This document shows positions 33,057 through 42,696 of a DNA stretch of 64,000 nucleotides, piece by piece (position 1 is the first letter of the stretch; each line of letters begins with the position of its first letter). Both the position numbers and the translations under genes were made by a program. Origin of the DNA: Lawsonibacter sp900766145. GTDB taxonomy: Bacteria; Bacillota; Clostridia; Oscillospirales; Oscillospiraceae. The notes below the pieces were generated by a model. It was not told the origin of the DNA. It ran no database searches and was given only the letters and a program-made list of their open reading frames with translations. The stretch lies in NCBI RefSeq assembly GCF_030372275.1, contig NZ_JAUDDJ010000003.1; one strand, 5' to 3'.

Positions 33057-34808
33057 ATGGAATCTAAGAAAGCGCCCTCCCCCTTTGCCGTACTATGGGG
33101 CTGGGCGGACGGTGAGCACGGCGGGTTTTACACCTCGGTGGCCTTGGCGCTGCTGGGGGTGGCCTGCGGGATGGTGCCCTATTTCTGTGTGGCGGCTATG
33201 ATCGCACGGCTTCTCTCCGGCGGGGGCTTGGTGGAGTGCATGCCCTGGTGCGCGGGCGCGCTGGTGGGGTATCTGGGGAAAGCCCTGTTCTCCACTTGGT
33301 CCACGGCGCTGTCCCATACCGCAACTTATCATATTCTGCGGAAGGTCCGCAGGGAACTGCTGGCGAAACTAAGCCGGGTGCCCATGGGCACTATCTTGGA
33401 TACTCCATCTGGCCAGTACAAGACCACCATCGTAGACCGTGTGGAGGGCATGGAACCCACTCTAGCCCACCTGCTGCCGGAGATGACCTCCAACCTGTTG
33501 GTACCGCTTGCTATCGCGGTCTATATTTTTGTGCTGGATTGGCGGATGGGACTGGCATCCCTTGTGACGACGGTAGTGGGTATGCTGGTGTCCATGCAGA
33601 GCGCCAAGAACTACGGCCCCCGCTGGCAGGGGGCGGTGGAGGTGGGCCGCCGCATGGCAAACGCCATTGTGGAGTATGTGGGCGGCATCCAGGTGGTGAA
33701 GGCCTTCAGCCAGTCCGCCGGTTCCTATAAGCGATACTCCGATGCGGTAACGGAGAACGCCCAATACTATGTGGACTGGATGGCGGAAAACCAGAAGTTC
33801 ATGGCCGTCATGCAGACGGTGATCCCCTCGGTGCTGCTGCCGGTGCTGCCGGTGGGACTGCTGCTGTGGTCCGGTGGCAGCCTGTCCGCCGCCACCTTCC
33901 TCACTATTGTAGTGCTGTCCTTGGGTCTCACAGGGCCGCTGATTTCCGCCATGACCTTTGTGGATGAACTGGCGGTGGTGGGCACCAATGTGGGGGAGAT
34001 CTCCGCCATCCTGGATGCCCCGGAACTCCAGCGGCCGGAGCAGGAGGCTACCCTCAGCGGTATGGCTATCAATCTGGACCACGTCTCTTTCACCTACAAG
34101 GCGGAGGACGGTGAGGTGCTCCATGACATCTCCCTGGACATCGCGCCGGGCACCGTCACCGCCTTGGTGGGTCCCTCCGGCTCCGGCAAGAGCACCATCG
34201 CCAAACTGATTGCCGGGTTCTGGGACGTGTCCGGCGGCAGTATCACCCTGGGCGGGGCCGATTTGAAAGACATTCCCCTGGAGCAGTTGAACCGGCAGAT
34301 CGCCTACGTGTCCCAGGACAACTACCTCTTTGACCGCACGGTTCGGGAAAATATCCGCATGGGCCGTCTGGATGCCAGCGACGAGGAAGTGGAGCGGGTA
34401 GCAAAAGCCGCTGGGTGCGACGAGTTCATCCGGGCGCTGGATCATGGGTACGACACGATCTGCGGCGGTGGCGGCGGGCACCTGTCCGGTGGGGAGAAGC
34501 AGCGGATCTCCATTGCCCGGGCCATGCTGAAGGACGCCCCCATCGTGATCCTGGACGAAGCTACCGCAAGTATTGACCCCGAGAACGAGGCGGTAATTCA
34601 GCGGGCCATCTCCAACCTGACCCGGGGCAAGACCCTGATCGTCATCGCCCACCGGCTGGGAACAGTGGCCGACGCGGACAACATCGTAGTCATTAACGAG
34701 GGCCGGATCGCCGGTCAGGGGCGGCAGGAGGAGTTGCTGAAACAGTGCCCACTGTATGCCCAGATGTGGAACACCTATCTGGGTACCCGGGACGGGAAGG
34801 AGGAATGA
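33057..34808 (+). CDS. ABC half-transporter, exporter fold (YbtP/IrtA-like), first of a pair
   Basis: A 583-residue half-transporter. The membrane domain spans residues about 20-310, and the ATPase domain has Walker A GPSGSGKST (about 371-379), signature LSGGEKQRISIARAM (about 475) and Walker B VILDEATASIDPENE (about 496-510). AAAGGAG precedes the ATG. Its partner starts 3 bases after its stop. Promoter and context (TetR, box, AraC downstream) match the other pairs, so metallophore import is likely but unproven. Confidence 0.85.
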   Translation: MESKKAPSPFAVLWGWADGEHGGFYTSVALALLGVACGMVPYFCVAAMIARLLSGGGLVECMPWCAGALVGYLGKALFSTWSTALSHTATYHILRKVRRELLAKLSRVPMGTILDTPSGQYKTTIVDRVEGMEPTLAHLLPEMTSNLLVPLAIAVYIFVLDWRMGLASLVTTVVGMLVSMQSAKNYGPRWQGAVEVGRRMANAIVEYVGGIQVVKAFSQSAGSYKRYSDAVTENAQYYVDWMAENQKFMAVMQTVIPSVLLPVLPVGLLLWSGGSLSAATFLTIVVLSLGLTGPLISAMTFVDELAVVGTNVGEISAILDAPELQRPEQEATLSGMAINLDHVSFTYKAEDGEVLHDISLDIAPGTVTALVGPSGSGKSTIAKLIAGFWDVSGGSITLGGADLKDIPLEQLNRQIAYVSQDNYLFDRTVRENIRMGRLDASDEEVERVAKAAGCDEFIRALDHGYDTICGGGGGHLSGGEKQRISIARAMLKDAPIVILDEATASIDPENEAVIQRAISNLTRGKTLIVIAHRLGTVADADNIVVINEGRIAGQGRQEELLKQCPLYAQMWNTYLGTRDGKEE

Positions 34809-34811
34809 GCC

Positions 34812-36542
34812 GTGTTCAGTGTTCTGAAGAAGATCTCCGACTTTGCGGGGACCCGGCGGGGGCTCTTGAAAAAGTCCATGGCGGTAGCCTTCCTGGGAGC
34901 GGTGTTCGCCGCCCTCCAGTTTGCCGCCCTGATGCTCACCCTGGATATTCTGGTGGGCGGGGTGGATCTGCGCATTTGGCCGGTCATTGGTGTGATGATG
35001 GTATCTGTGGTAGGCCGGGCGGCCTGCTCCTACTGGTCCACCAATGCGGAAACGGAGACAGGCTACTTCATGGTGGCGGAGAAACGAATTCACATCGGAG
35101 ACCGGCTGCGGTATATCCCCATGGGCTATTTCAACGACAACTCCCTGGGGAACATCACCGCCGTGGTCACCACGACCCTGTCCGATGTGGAGAACAATGC
35201 CGCCCGGTGCCTGGTGAGCGTTATCGGCGGGTTCCTTAACACCTTGGGCCTGTGCCTGGGGCTCACGGTGGCGGAGTGGCGGCTGGGCCTGCTGGCCATC
35301 GTGGGTATCCTGGCCTATCTGGGAGTGACGGAGCTCTCCCAGCGAGCCATGCTGAAAACCGGCCCTGCCCGGCAGCACGCCCAGATGAACCTGGTGGAGG
35401 CGGTGCTGGAGTACATCCAGGGTATGAGCGTGGTAAAGTCCTATGGCCTGGACAAGGACAGCGGCCAGGCGGTACAGAGGACTGTGGACGAGAGCTGTGA
35501 TAAGGCGTTGTCACTGGAAAAGTCGGTGATTCCCTGGATGGGGCTCCGTCAGGTCGTGGTGCGAGTGTTCTCTGTGGCTATCGCTGTGTGTGCCCTAGCA
35601 TTCTACTCCGGCGGTACCCTGTCCCTGGCCCGGTGCCTCTTGATGCTGGTGGCTTCGTTCATGCTCTATGCGGAGCTGGAGAGCGCCGGCAATATGGCGG
35701 ACAATCTGCAGATGCTGGGGGCCTCCATGGACAAGGCCAACTCCATTGACGACACGCCGGTCATGGACATCGACGGGGCGGAGCTGACGACAGCGGACGC
35801 CTCCGTGGAATTTCAGGACGTGTCCTTCGCCTATGGGGACAGGACGATCCTGGACCACGTGAGCTTGACCGTTCCCTCTGGCAGCATCACCGCCGTGGTG
35901 GGACCCTCCGGCGGCGGCAAGACCACACTCTGCAACCTGATCGCCCGGTTCTGGGATGTACAGGGTGGTAAAATCACTGTGGGTGGCCACGACGTGCGGG
36001 AGTACAAGCTGGACAGCCTGATGAAGAATATCTCCATGGTGTTCCAGTCGGTGTACCTCTTCAACGACACAGTGGAGAACAACATCAAGTTTGGCCGCCC
36101 GGATGCCACCCACGAGCAAGTGGTGGCCGCCGCTAGGGCCGCCTGCTGCCACGACTTTATCATGGCACTGCCGGATGGATATGATACAGTCTTGGGTGAG
36201 GGAGGCGGTTCACTCTCCGGTGGGGAAAAGCAGCGCATCTCCATTGCCCGGGCCATGCTGAAGGACGCTCCCATTGTGATTTTGGACGAAGCCACCGCCA
36301 GCGTGGACCCGGAGAATGAGGCGGAGCTGCAGGCAGCCATCTCCGCCCTGACCCGCGGCAAGACCCTCATCATGATCGCCCACCGCCTGAACACGGTGCG
36401 GAATGCTAATCAAATTCTGGTCCTCAGCGGCGGGCACATCGTTCAGCGGGGCACCCATCAGGAACTGATGGCCCAAGGCGGCCTGTATGCTGACTTTGTG
36501 GGTGTCCGCCAAGAGGCGCTCAGGTGGAAATTGGATACTTGA
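34812..36542 (+). CDS. ABC half-transporter, exporter fold (YbtQ/IrtB-like), second of a pair
   Basis: A 576-residue partner of the gene at 33057. Membrane domain in residues about 15-300, Walker A GPSGGGKTT (about 363-371), a signature LSGGEKQRISIARAM and Walker B VILDEATASVDPENE. The start is a GTG at 34812 with AAGGAGG just upstream. The gene is followed after 15 bases by an AraC regulator on the same strand. Confidence 0.85.
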   Translation: MFSVLKKISDFAGTRRGLLKKSMAVAFLGAVFAALQFAALMLTLDILVGGVDLRIWPVIGVMMVSVVGRAACSYWSTNAETETGYFMVAEKRIHIGDRLRYIPMGYFNDNSLGNITAVVTTTLSDVENNAARCLVSVIGGFLNTLGLCLGLTVAEWRLGLLAIVGILAYLGVTELSQRAMLKTGPARQHAQMNLVEAVLEYIQGMSVVKSYGLDKDSGQAVQRTVDESCDKALSLEKSVIPWMGLRQVVVRVFSVAIAVCALAFYSGGTLSLARCLLMLVASFMLYAELESAGNMADNLQMLGASMDKANSIDDTPVMDIDGAELTTADASVEFQDVSFAYGDRTILDHVSLTVPSGSITAVVGPSGGGKTTLCNLIARFWDVQGGKITVGGHDVREYKLDSLMKNISMVFQSVYLFNDTVENNIKFGRPDATHEQVVAAARAACCHDFIMALPDGYDTVLGEGGGSLSGGEKQRISIARAMLKDAPIVILDEATASVDPENEAELQAAISALTRGKTLIMIAHRLNTVRNANQILVLSGGHIVQRGTHQELMAQGGLYADFVGVRQEALRWKLDT

Positions 36543-36557
36543 GGAGAAATTGGCACA

Positions 36558-37592
36558 ATGACCGGATTGGAGCATGTCCGCTTTGCGGACGAGGAACTGA
36601 TCAAAACCCAAGTCCTCCAGGGCGAGGCGGCTCAGACTATCATTCGGGGGGAGAATTGTTCTGTCTATAAGATGGAAAATGAAACCGGAGAGGGCGTCAT
36701 CACCCGATACCCGGTGTTCCCCGGAATTGAACTGCTCTATGACGATATTCATATGTCCTGCGGGGTGGCGCACCGAGAGGACCCACGGGCCGATCTGCTG
36801 GAGATCAATCACTGCCGGACCGGGCGCTTTGAGTGTGAGTTTTCGGATGGAAGGGCTGTCTATCTGGGGGAAGGCGATCTGGCAGTCAATGTCATGACCA
36901 ACCGGACTCGTGAGACCTGGTTTCCCCTGTCCCACTACCACGGCATCACCATCGCAGTGGATATTCCGGTGGCAGACAGGGTGCTGCGTCAGGTGTCGGA
37001 GGCGCTGGGAGAAGGGCTGTACTGCGACCTTTTTGCCATGCGGGACAGGCTGTGTGCCCACAACTCCTGCTTCGTTATGCGGGCGGCTGACTCTATTCAG
37101 CATATATTCTCTGAGTTATACCATGCGCCGGAGGATTTGCGGGCCGGTTATTTCAAACTCAAGGTGATGGAATTGTTCCTCTTCCTTGGCTCCCCAGAGA
37201 TCACAGCGCAGGGAGAAGACCGCCTGTACGTGGATCGGTCCCAGGCTGAACAGATCAAATCTGTCCGGCAGTACTTGATAGATCATTTGGACCGCCGGAT
37301 CACTCTGCAAACCCTCTCGCAGACTTTTTCCTTCCCGCTGACTTCCATGAAAAAGTGCTTCAAGGAGGTTTATGGAACCACCATCAATGCGTATCTGCAA
37401 GCCTACCGGATGCACACAGCAGCGGGACTTTTGCGAGAGACCAGATTGGATGTGACTGAAATCGCTGGAAAGGTAGGGTATCAAAACGCCAGCAAGTTTT
37501 CCGAGGTGTTCCGCCAACATACAGGACATACACCAACAGAATACCGAAAAACTTTTTGTCTTATAGGAGCAGGCGGCGTCCTGCGGGAGTAG
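36558..37592 (+). CDS. AraC family regulator (YbtA-like)
   Basis: A 344-residue protein with a long N-terminal domain (cupin-like, about residues 30-220) and a C-terminal double helix-turn-helix (about 240-335): TLQTLSQTFSFPLTSMKKCF and LDVTEIAGKVGYQNASKF, ending HTGHTPTEYRK. It lies just after an ABC pair and before the first Nik/Opp operon. The paralogue at 46416 shares the MENETGEGVITRY-type block and the HYHGITI motif, so both probably sense related ligands. Confidence 0.9.
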   Translation: MTGLEHVRFADEELIKTQVLQGEAAQTIIRGENCSVYKMENETGEGVITRYPVFPGIELLYDDIHMSCGVAHREDPRADLLEINHCRTGRFECEFSDGRAVYLGEGDLAVNVMTNRTRETWFPLSHYHGITIAVDIPVADRVLRQVSEALGEGLYCDLFAMRDRLCAHNSCFVMRAADSIQHIFSELYHAPEDLRAGYFKLKVMELFLFLGSPEITAQGEDRLYVDRSQAEQIKSVRQYLIDHLDRRITLQTLSQTFSFPLTSMKKCFKEVYGTTINAYLQAYRMHTAAGLLRETRLDVTEIAGKVGYQNASKFSEVFRQHTGHTPTEYRKTFCLIGAGGVLRE

Positions 37593-37646
37593 CAAGATAA
37601 GCGAAAATCCGCTAAGATGTCTTTGTACGCAAGGGCATCTGCCAAA

Positions 37647-37672
37647 AAAGCGCATCGAGTCCGGTGCGCTTT
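37647..37672 (+). terminator. Terminator after AraC
   Basis: AAAGCGCA pairs with TGCGCTTT over 8 bp around a 10-base loop, followed by CTCTTT. It ends the ABC/AraC operon. Confidence 0.75.
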
Positions 37673-37676
37673 CTCT

Positions 37677-37704
37677 TTGACATAAGGTTAGCATTATCTA
37701 ACTA
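37677..37704 (+). promoter_or_regulatory. Promoter with box before the first Nik/Opp operon
   Basis: TTGACA (37677-37682), the box GTTAGCATTATCTAAC (37687-37702) and a possible -10 TAACTA (37699-37704), spacer 16. TTGGAGG follows closely. Confidence 0.75.
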
Positions 37705-37719
37705 ATTGGAGGTGGTCTT

Positions 37720-38673
37720 ATGGCACAGCGGACCAGGCGGTATCTCATTCGGCGAGTCATCGTCGTCCTGCTGACTTTGTTTGTCGTCACGCTTCTCTCT
37801 TTCCTGCTGATGCGGCTCTCTCCCATTGATCCGGCCACAGCATATGTGAAGCGCAATTCTGCTGTTGTCACCCAGGAGCAGATTGATGAGGCCCGGGTCA
37901 TGCTGGGTCTGGACAAGCCATTGCCGGTGCAGTATTTCGATTGGGTGGTGGACGCGCTCCACATGGACTTCGGAATTTCTCTGGGAACAGGAAATCCGGT
38001 GACGGAGGAATTGGCCAAAACGGTGCCCGTTACCCTGACGGTGGTGGCCTATTCCGCTGTGATTATGTCCTTGGGTGTCCTGGGAGTAGGGATGCTGGGG
38101 TACCTCTGGCGGCAGAAAGCCGGCGGCATGATCCTCTCCTTTCTGACCATGATCGGCATTTCCGTGCCTGGCTTCTATCTGGGTACCGCTTTTATCGACC
38201 TGTTCGCGGTGCGGCTGGGCTGGATCAGCGTGTCGGGTAACAGTGGTTTTGCCCGGTATTTCCCGGTGGCGCTCTGCCTGTCTGTCCTGGGGATCTGTTT
38301 TTATGGACAGATGCTCGCGGCCTCACTGGAGCGAGAGATGGAGCAGGATTACGCCATGTACTTACGGTGCCGCGGGCTGCAGGATAGGCGCATCCTCCTA
38401 TTCCACGCGTTTCCCCACGCTGTGGTGGATCTCCTGCCCAGTTTTGCCCAGATGCTGGGGCTGTGCCTCGCCAACGCGGCCATTGTGGAGCGGGTGTTCT
38501 CCCTGTCTGGCTTGGGCTACCTGATCATTGACGCAGTGGTGAAGCGGGACTCGCCGGTGATTCATGCCGCAGTTCTGGTGCTGGCGCTGACACTGGTGCT
38601 TTTGGATACAGTCGCGGAACTTTTACAATACGCCTTGAGAAGTGATATACGGGCTGCGGGAGGCCGGGCATGA
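37720..38673 (+). CDS. Nickel/peptide-type ABC permease, NikB/OppB-like
   Basis: A 317-residue permease of the DppB/OppB/NikB family: first helix with the basic RRYLIRRVIVVLLT start, the conserved DPATAYV and LGLDKPLPVQYFDW near residue 60, an EAA-type loop near residue 205-225 (EQDYAMYLRCRGLQDRRILL) and about six helices. It overlaps NikC by 4 bases. In staphylococci the related CntB works in an opine-metallophore importer, and with NikC/D/F/A genes behind it this could be the same kind of system. Confidence 0.88.
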   Translation: MAQRTRRYLIRRVIVVLLTLFVVTLLSFLLMRLSPIDPATAYVKRNSAVVTQEQIDEARVMLGLDKPLPVQYFDWVVDALHMDFGISLGTGNPVTEELAKTVPVTLTVVAYSAVIMSLGVLGVGMLGYLWRQKAGGMILSFLTMIGISVPGFYLGTAFIDLFAVRLGWISVSGNSGFARYFPVALCLSVLGICFYGQMLAASLEREMEQDYAMYLRCRGLQDRRILLFHAFPHAVVDLLPSFAQMLGLCLANAAIVERVFSLSGLGYLIIDAVVKRDSPVIHAAVLVLALTLVLLDTVAELLQYALRSDIRAAGGRA

Positions 38674-39476
38674 GAAAACATTCTTTTGTGTCAAAGGCGG
38701 GAATGATCCTGCCGCTCCTGGTCCTCTGTGTCTGTGCATTCGGATTTGTGTTCGCCCCTAATGACCCGGAACTGGTGGACCTGACCAAGAAGTTCCTGGC
38801 ACCTTGCCCGGAGTTCCCCCTAGGTGCGGACAACCTGGGGCGCTGTGTGCTGTCCCGCCTGCTCTATGGCGGGAGGACGACCCTGGGTATCGTCTTAGTG
38901 GGCTCTGTTACGGTTTCCGTTTTTGGGACGCTGATCGGACTGCTCATGGGCAGTGGGAAGAACGGCAAAAACCTGATTTTAGAGGGCGTGCTGAACGCGG
39001 TTACCGCCATCCCGCCCATTGCCTACCTGATCATCTTCATTGCGGCTTGGGGCAACAGTGTATTCACCATGGTGGTAGCAGTGTCGGCTTCCCTGATGCT
39101 TCGGGTCATCAAACTGGTTCAAACACGGACTGAAATCGAACAGGGGAAGGCCTATGTGATGTGCGCGGTGGCCTCCGGTGCAAAGCCGAGCCGTATCTTG
39201 TTTGTCCACATCCTCCCGAACCTCATCTGGGATGTCCTCCACTTCATCTGCCTTTCCTGTGCGGATATGACGCTGTCCATCGTCAGCTTTTCGTTTATCG
39301 GGCTGGGCATGGGAGACAATGTGGTGGACTGGGGCAGCATGGTGTCGGAGACACACCACTATCTGCTCTCCTATCCCGGCCTTACACTGTATCCGGTCTT
39401 GATGATCGTGCTGTGTACCATGGCATTCCATATGCTGGGACGCTGGATTGAAAGGAGGGTGTCCGCCCGTGCTTGA
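38670..39476 (+). CDS. Nickel/peptide-type ABC permease, NikC/OppC-like
   Basis: A 268-residue permease of the DppC/OppC/NikC family with N-terminal helix, FPLGADNLGRCVLSRLLYG at about residues 49-67 (the typical LGTD-LGRDVLSR motif), and an EAA-type loop near 160-180. Overlaps NikB upstream by ATGA and the ATPase gene downstream by 8 bases. Partner of NikB in one importer. Confidence 0.88.
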   Translation: MRKHSFVSKAGMILPLLVLCVCAFGFVFAPNDPELVDLTKKFLAPCPEFPLGADNLGRCVLSRLLYGGRTTLGIVLVGSVTVSVFGTLIGLLMGSGKNGKNLILEGVLNAVTAIPPIAYLIIFIAAWGNSVFTMVVAVSASLMLRVIKLVQTRTEIEQGKAYVMCAVASGAKPSRILFVHILPNLIWDVLHFICLSCADMTLSIVSFSFIGLGMGDNVVDWGSMVSETHHYLLSYPGLTLYPVLMIVLCTMAFHMLGRWIERRVSARA

Positions 39477-40257
39477 GGTAAACAATTTGTCCGTGACCGT
39501 CCGGAACGGCGCCCAGCTCCTCAATCAGATCTCCTTTCAGATTAAGATTGGCGAGGCGATAGGGTTGACTGGACAGAGCGGGGCGGGCAAGACCACGCTG
39601 CTCAAGGCACTGCTCGGTATTTTGAGCGGTGGCTGTCAGGTCAGCGGCGGTACGATCCAGGTGGAAGGTCAATCCCTATGGGCTCTGTCCGCGAGGAAGC
39701 GGCGGGAGTTGTGTGGGACGACTCTGGGTTTTATCCCGCAAAACCCAATGACTGCATTTGACCCCAGACTCAAGATGGGGCGCCAAATGGAAGAGACTCT
39801 GCGGCTGAGAATAGGCGTTTCCAGGAAAGAGGCGGTGGAGCGGGCAGAAACGCTTCTGACGGAACTGGGCCTGTCCCAGCCCCGGCGGGTGCTGGACAGT
39901 TATCCGGCCCAACTCTCCGGCGGGATGCTCCAGCGGGCAGCGGCCGCATTATTGCTGGCCCTGCATCCCAGATATATTTTGGCGGACGAACCCACCTCCG
40001 CGCTGGACGCGGACAACCGAACACTCTTGCTGGAACTTTTGGAAAAACAGAGGGAAACCGCAGGCATCCTGTTTATCTCCCACGATGTTGCCGCACTCCG
40101 TACCCTCTGCGGGACGGTCTATGTGATGGAGCATGGAATGCTGACCGAACAGGGAACGATGCAGGAACTTCTGGAACACCCAAAGCAGGCGTGGACCAAG
40201 GAATATGCCGCGGCAAATCACCCGGTGAGCAGGGAGGGATGGACATGGACGGACTAA
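39469..40257 (+). CDS. ABC ATPase, NikD/OppD-like
   Basis: A 262-residue ATPase: Walker A GQSGAGKTT (about residues 34-42), the OppD-type block IPQNPMTAFDP (about 88-98), signature LSGGMLQRAAAALLLA and Walker B YILADEPTSALD (about 166-177). The GTG at 39469 is used, with AAGGAGG upstream. It overlaps both neighbours. At 262 residues it lacks the C-terminal Fe-S-type extension of full OppD proteins. Confidence 0.87.
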   Translation: MLEVNNLSVTVRNGAQLLNQISFQIKIGEAIGLTGQSGAGKTTLLKALLGILSGGCQVSGGTIQVEGQSLWALSARKRRELCGTTLGFIPQNPMTAFDPRLKMGRQMEETLRLRIGVSRKEAVERAETLLTELGLSQPRRVLDSYPAQLSGGMLQRAAAALLLALHPRYILADEPTSALDADNRTLLLELLEKQRETAGILFISHDVAALRTLCGTVYVMEHGMLTEQGTMQELLEHPKQAWTKEYAAANHPVSREGWTWTD

Positions 40258-40946
40258 TTGCCGAGCACATCAGCAAAACCTACGCCGGCACGCACGGACT
40301 CTCCTTTGCTGCGCTTCGGGATGTGTCCATTCGTCTGGAACCCGGCTCCTTCACCTCTCTGGTAGGAGAGTCCGGCTCTGGGAAAAGTACCCTGGCACGC
40401 CTGTTGGTTGGCCTGGAGGCCCCGGATCAGGGGGCAATCTTCCTTGATGGAGAGGACACCTCCGGTTGGAGCACCGAGGACTGGCGAAAACGGCGCACAA
40501 AGCTCCAGGCGGTTTTTCAGGATGCCAGCGGGACACTGAACCCCATGCGCTCTATCCGCAGTAATGTGGAGGAGGCGATGGTCAACCTTACCTCCCTCTC
40601 AAAGCGGCAGCGCCGCGAGCGCGTTGGCGAACTCATGGAACTGACCCATATGGAAGAACGGCTATTGGAGATCCCCGCCCGGCAGCTATCTGGCGGAGAG
40701 CAACGGAGGCTTTCCCTGGTGCGGGCCATGTCGATCCGGCCCAAGTACCTCATTCTGGATGAGGTGCTCAGCGGTCTGGATCTGATCTCCGCCGATGCCG
40801 TCATGCGTGTCCTGGAACAATATCATCGGGAATTTGACTGCGCTTTTCTGCTTATCACCCATGATATGGACAGCGCCTACCGCCTGTCCGACACCATTCT
40901 CACGATGCAAGCCGGGCAAATCGTCCGTGTTGGCATAAAACAGTAA
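40245..40946 (+). CDS. ABC ATPase, NikE/OppF-like
   Basis: A 233-residue ATPase: Walker A GESGSGKST (about residues 41-49), FQDASGTLNPM (about 91-101), signature LSGGEQRRLSLVRAM and Walker B YLILDEVLSGLD (about 167-178). The ATG at 40245 is favoured over 40239 because GGAGGG lies immediately before the latter, leaving a workable spacing only for 40245. The Walker B reads DEVLSG rather than DEPTSA, as in some metal-uptake systems. Confidence 0.86.
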   Translation: MDGLIAEHISKTYAGTHGLSFAALRDVSIRLEPGSFTSLVGESGSGKSTLARLLVGLEAPDQGAIFLDGEDTSGWSTEDWRKRRTKLQAVFQDASGTLNPMRSIRSNVEEAMVNLTSLSKRQRRERVGELMELTHMEERLLEIPARQLSGGEQRRLSLVRAMSIRPKYLILDEVLSGLDLISADAVMRVLEQYHREFDCAFLLITHDMDSAYRLSDTILTMQAGQIVRVGIKQ

Positions 40947-40962
40947 CGAAAGGAAGTAAACC

Positions 40963-42579
40963 ATGAAAAAGAGACTGCTTTCTCTTGCCCTCTGCGGCGC
41001 TCTGCTCTGCGGCGCGCTGGCAGGCTGCGGTGGAAATGAAACACCTTCCACTTCGCAGGAACCGTCCTCTGGCCAGACGGAGGACGAACCCAAGATCCTG
41101 ACCACGGCGGTCAGTGCGGAGCTGAACACCCTTTATCCCCTCAACATGGATGTGCAGAACAATATCGGCACAAAGCTCTGTTATGAGGGCCTTGTCAACT
41201 ATGAAAACGGGGAGGTCGTCCCCTGCCTGGCGGAGAGCTGGGAGTTTTCCGATGACGGAACTGCTCTGACCTTCCATCTGAAAGAGGGCGTCACGTTCCA
41301 CGATGGGACGCCGTTCAATGCAGAGGCAGTCAAGACAGATTTTGAGTTTGCACACCCCAATCCCAATTTCAGCAACATCTCCGCCGTGGCCAAGGTGGAG
41401 AGCATTGAGGTCGTGGATGAGTACACAGTGACATTCCATTATCCCAATGCCTATTTCGCCTATCTAATGGACTTCTGCTATCCAGAAACCATGGTCCTGG
41501 TATCTCCCGCCGTATTGGAGGAGGGAAACTACCAGTCCATGAACGGCGTGGTGGGCACCGGCCCCTATGTGTATGAGGAGATTGTGGACGGCGATTATGT
41601 CCGCTTTGTCCGCAACGAGAACTACTGGGGAGAGCAGCCCTATTATGATGAAGTCATTGTCAAGTACATCCCCGACGCCTCTGCTCGGCTCCAGGCGCTC
41701 CAGAGCGGCGAGATCGACCTGATCTACGGCAGCGCGCTTCTGACCTGGGACGACTATCAGCAGGCCCTCTCTCTTCCCAATATTGCCGGCGCGGTGGCGG
41801 AGAGCGATTCCAAGACCCGAAACCTGGTGCTCAACGCCTCCGGCGTTTTGTCTGATTTGAAAGTGCGCGAGGCCGTGGCCTACGCTATCGACAAGGAGAC
41901 TCTCTCCGAAGGGCTGACCTACGGCGAGGAGACTCCCGCCGACCACCTGTTCCCTGATGGCATCCCCTATACGGATGTGGAACTGAATGTCGTCCGTACC
42001 TACGACCCCGAAAAAGCCAACGCGCTTCTGGATGAAGCCGGATGGATGATGAATGAATCCACCGGCATCCGGGAGAAGGACGGACAGGCGCTATCCCTGA
42101 AATATACCTATGATTCCGGAGACGCGCTGAACAAGTCTCTGGCCACAGCGATCAAGAGTCAACTTGCGGCGGTTGGTATCAATGTGGAAACGGAAGGCCA
42201 GGAGATGATGACCTGGTGGCAGGAGGGCGTTGCTGGTAATTACGATCTCATCATGTGGAACACGGAGCAGCCCTATACCAGCCCCCACAATTACTTCATC
42301 CCCATGCTGTCTCGCTCTCCCCATGTGCCCAGCCTCACCGCTGTGGAGGGCAGCGACAAGTTCCTGGCTCTGATTGAGGAGTTTCAGACCACTGATGATC
42401 CTACCAGAGTTCAGGAAATCTTTGATCAGCTGCTGAACTTTGATAACGACAATGTGCTGGATCTGCCCCTGCTGTTCGTCAAGGATATGATTGTCTACAA
42501 CACGGACAAGGTTGCGGGCTACGACTTTTCCAGCACGCCCATGTTCTTTGATGTGCGGTTGATCCAGCCGGCAGAGTAA
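40963..42579 (+). CDS. Nickel/peptide-type substrate-binding lipoprotein, NikA/CntA-like
   Basis: A 538-residue binding protein: lipoprotein signal MKKRLLSLALCGALLCGALA then GC, a Ser/Thr linker and a type I SBP of the NikA/DppA/OppA family (LAESWEFSDDGTALTFHLKE; VTFHDGTPFNAEAVKTDFEF; GTGPYVYEEI). It is the last gene of the importer. A peptide, nickel or an opine-type metallophore is possible; the box upstream favours a metal complex. An inverted repeat follows. Confidence 0.88.
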   Translation: MKKRLLSLALCGALLCGALAGCGGNETPSTSQEPSSGQTEDEPKILTTAVSAELNTLYPLNMDVQNNIGTKLCYEGLVNYENGEVVPCLAESWEFSDDGTALTFHLKEGVTFHDGTPFNAEAVKTDFEFAHPNPNFSNISAVAKVESIEVVDEYTVTFHYPNAYFAYLMDFCYPETMVLVSPAVLEEGNYQSMNGVVGTGPYVYEEIVDGDYVRFVRNENYWGEQPYYDEVIVKYIPDASARLQALQSGEIDLIYGSALLTWDDYQQALSLPNIAGAVAESDSKTRNLVLNASGVLSDLKVREAVAYAIDKETLSEGLTYGEETPADHLFPDGIPYTDVELNVVRTYDPEKANALLDEAGWMMNESTGIREKDGQALSLKYTYDSGDALNKSLATAIKSQLAAVGINVETEGQEMMTWWQEGVAGNYDLIMWNTEQPYTSPHNYFIPMLSRSPHVPSLTAVEGSDKFLALIEEFQTTDDPTRVQEIFDQLLNFDNDNVLDLPLLFVKDMIVYNTDKVAGYDFSSTPMFFDVRLIQPAE

Positions 42580-42624
42580 TGAAGCACTGCATTTGCATTC
42601 GGCTTTTGAACAATTGAACCCGTG

Positions 42625-42658
42625 ACAAGGAACCGACCTTAGTAGGCCGGCTCCTTGT
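42625..42658 (+). other. Inverted repeat between NikA-like and DtxR-like genes
   Basis: ACAAGGAACCGACC and GGCCGGCTCCTTGT pair (12 of 14) around TTAGTA. It has no T-tract, so it is only weakly terminator-like; it may be an attenuator or processing site before the regulator cassette. Confidence 0.5.
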
Positions 42659-42696
42659 TACAGGAAACACTTCCAAAGAGAAGGGGGCAAAATGAT

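Noticed and set aside
42655..42696. A TTG start at 42655 for the first DtxR-like gene.
   Set aside because: No ribosome site; the TTG at 42697 has AAGGGGG upstream and aligns exactly with the start of the paralogue at 61384.
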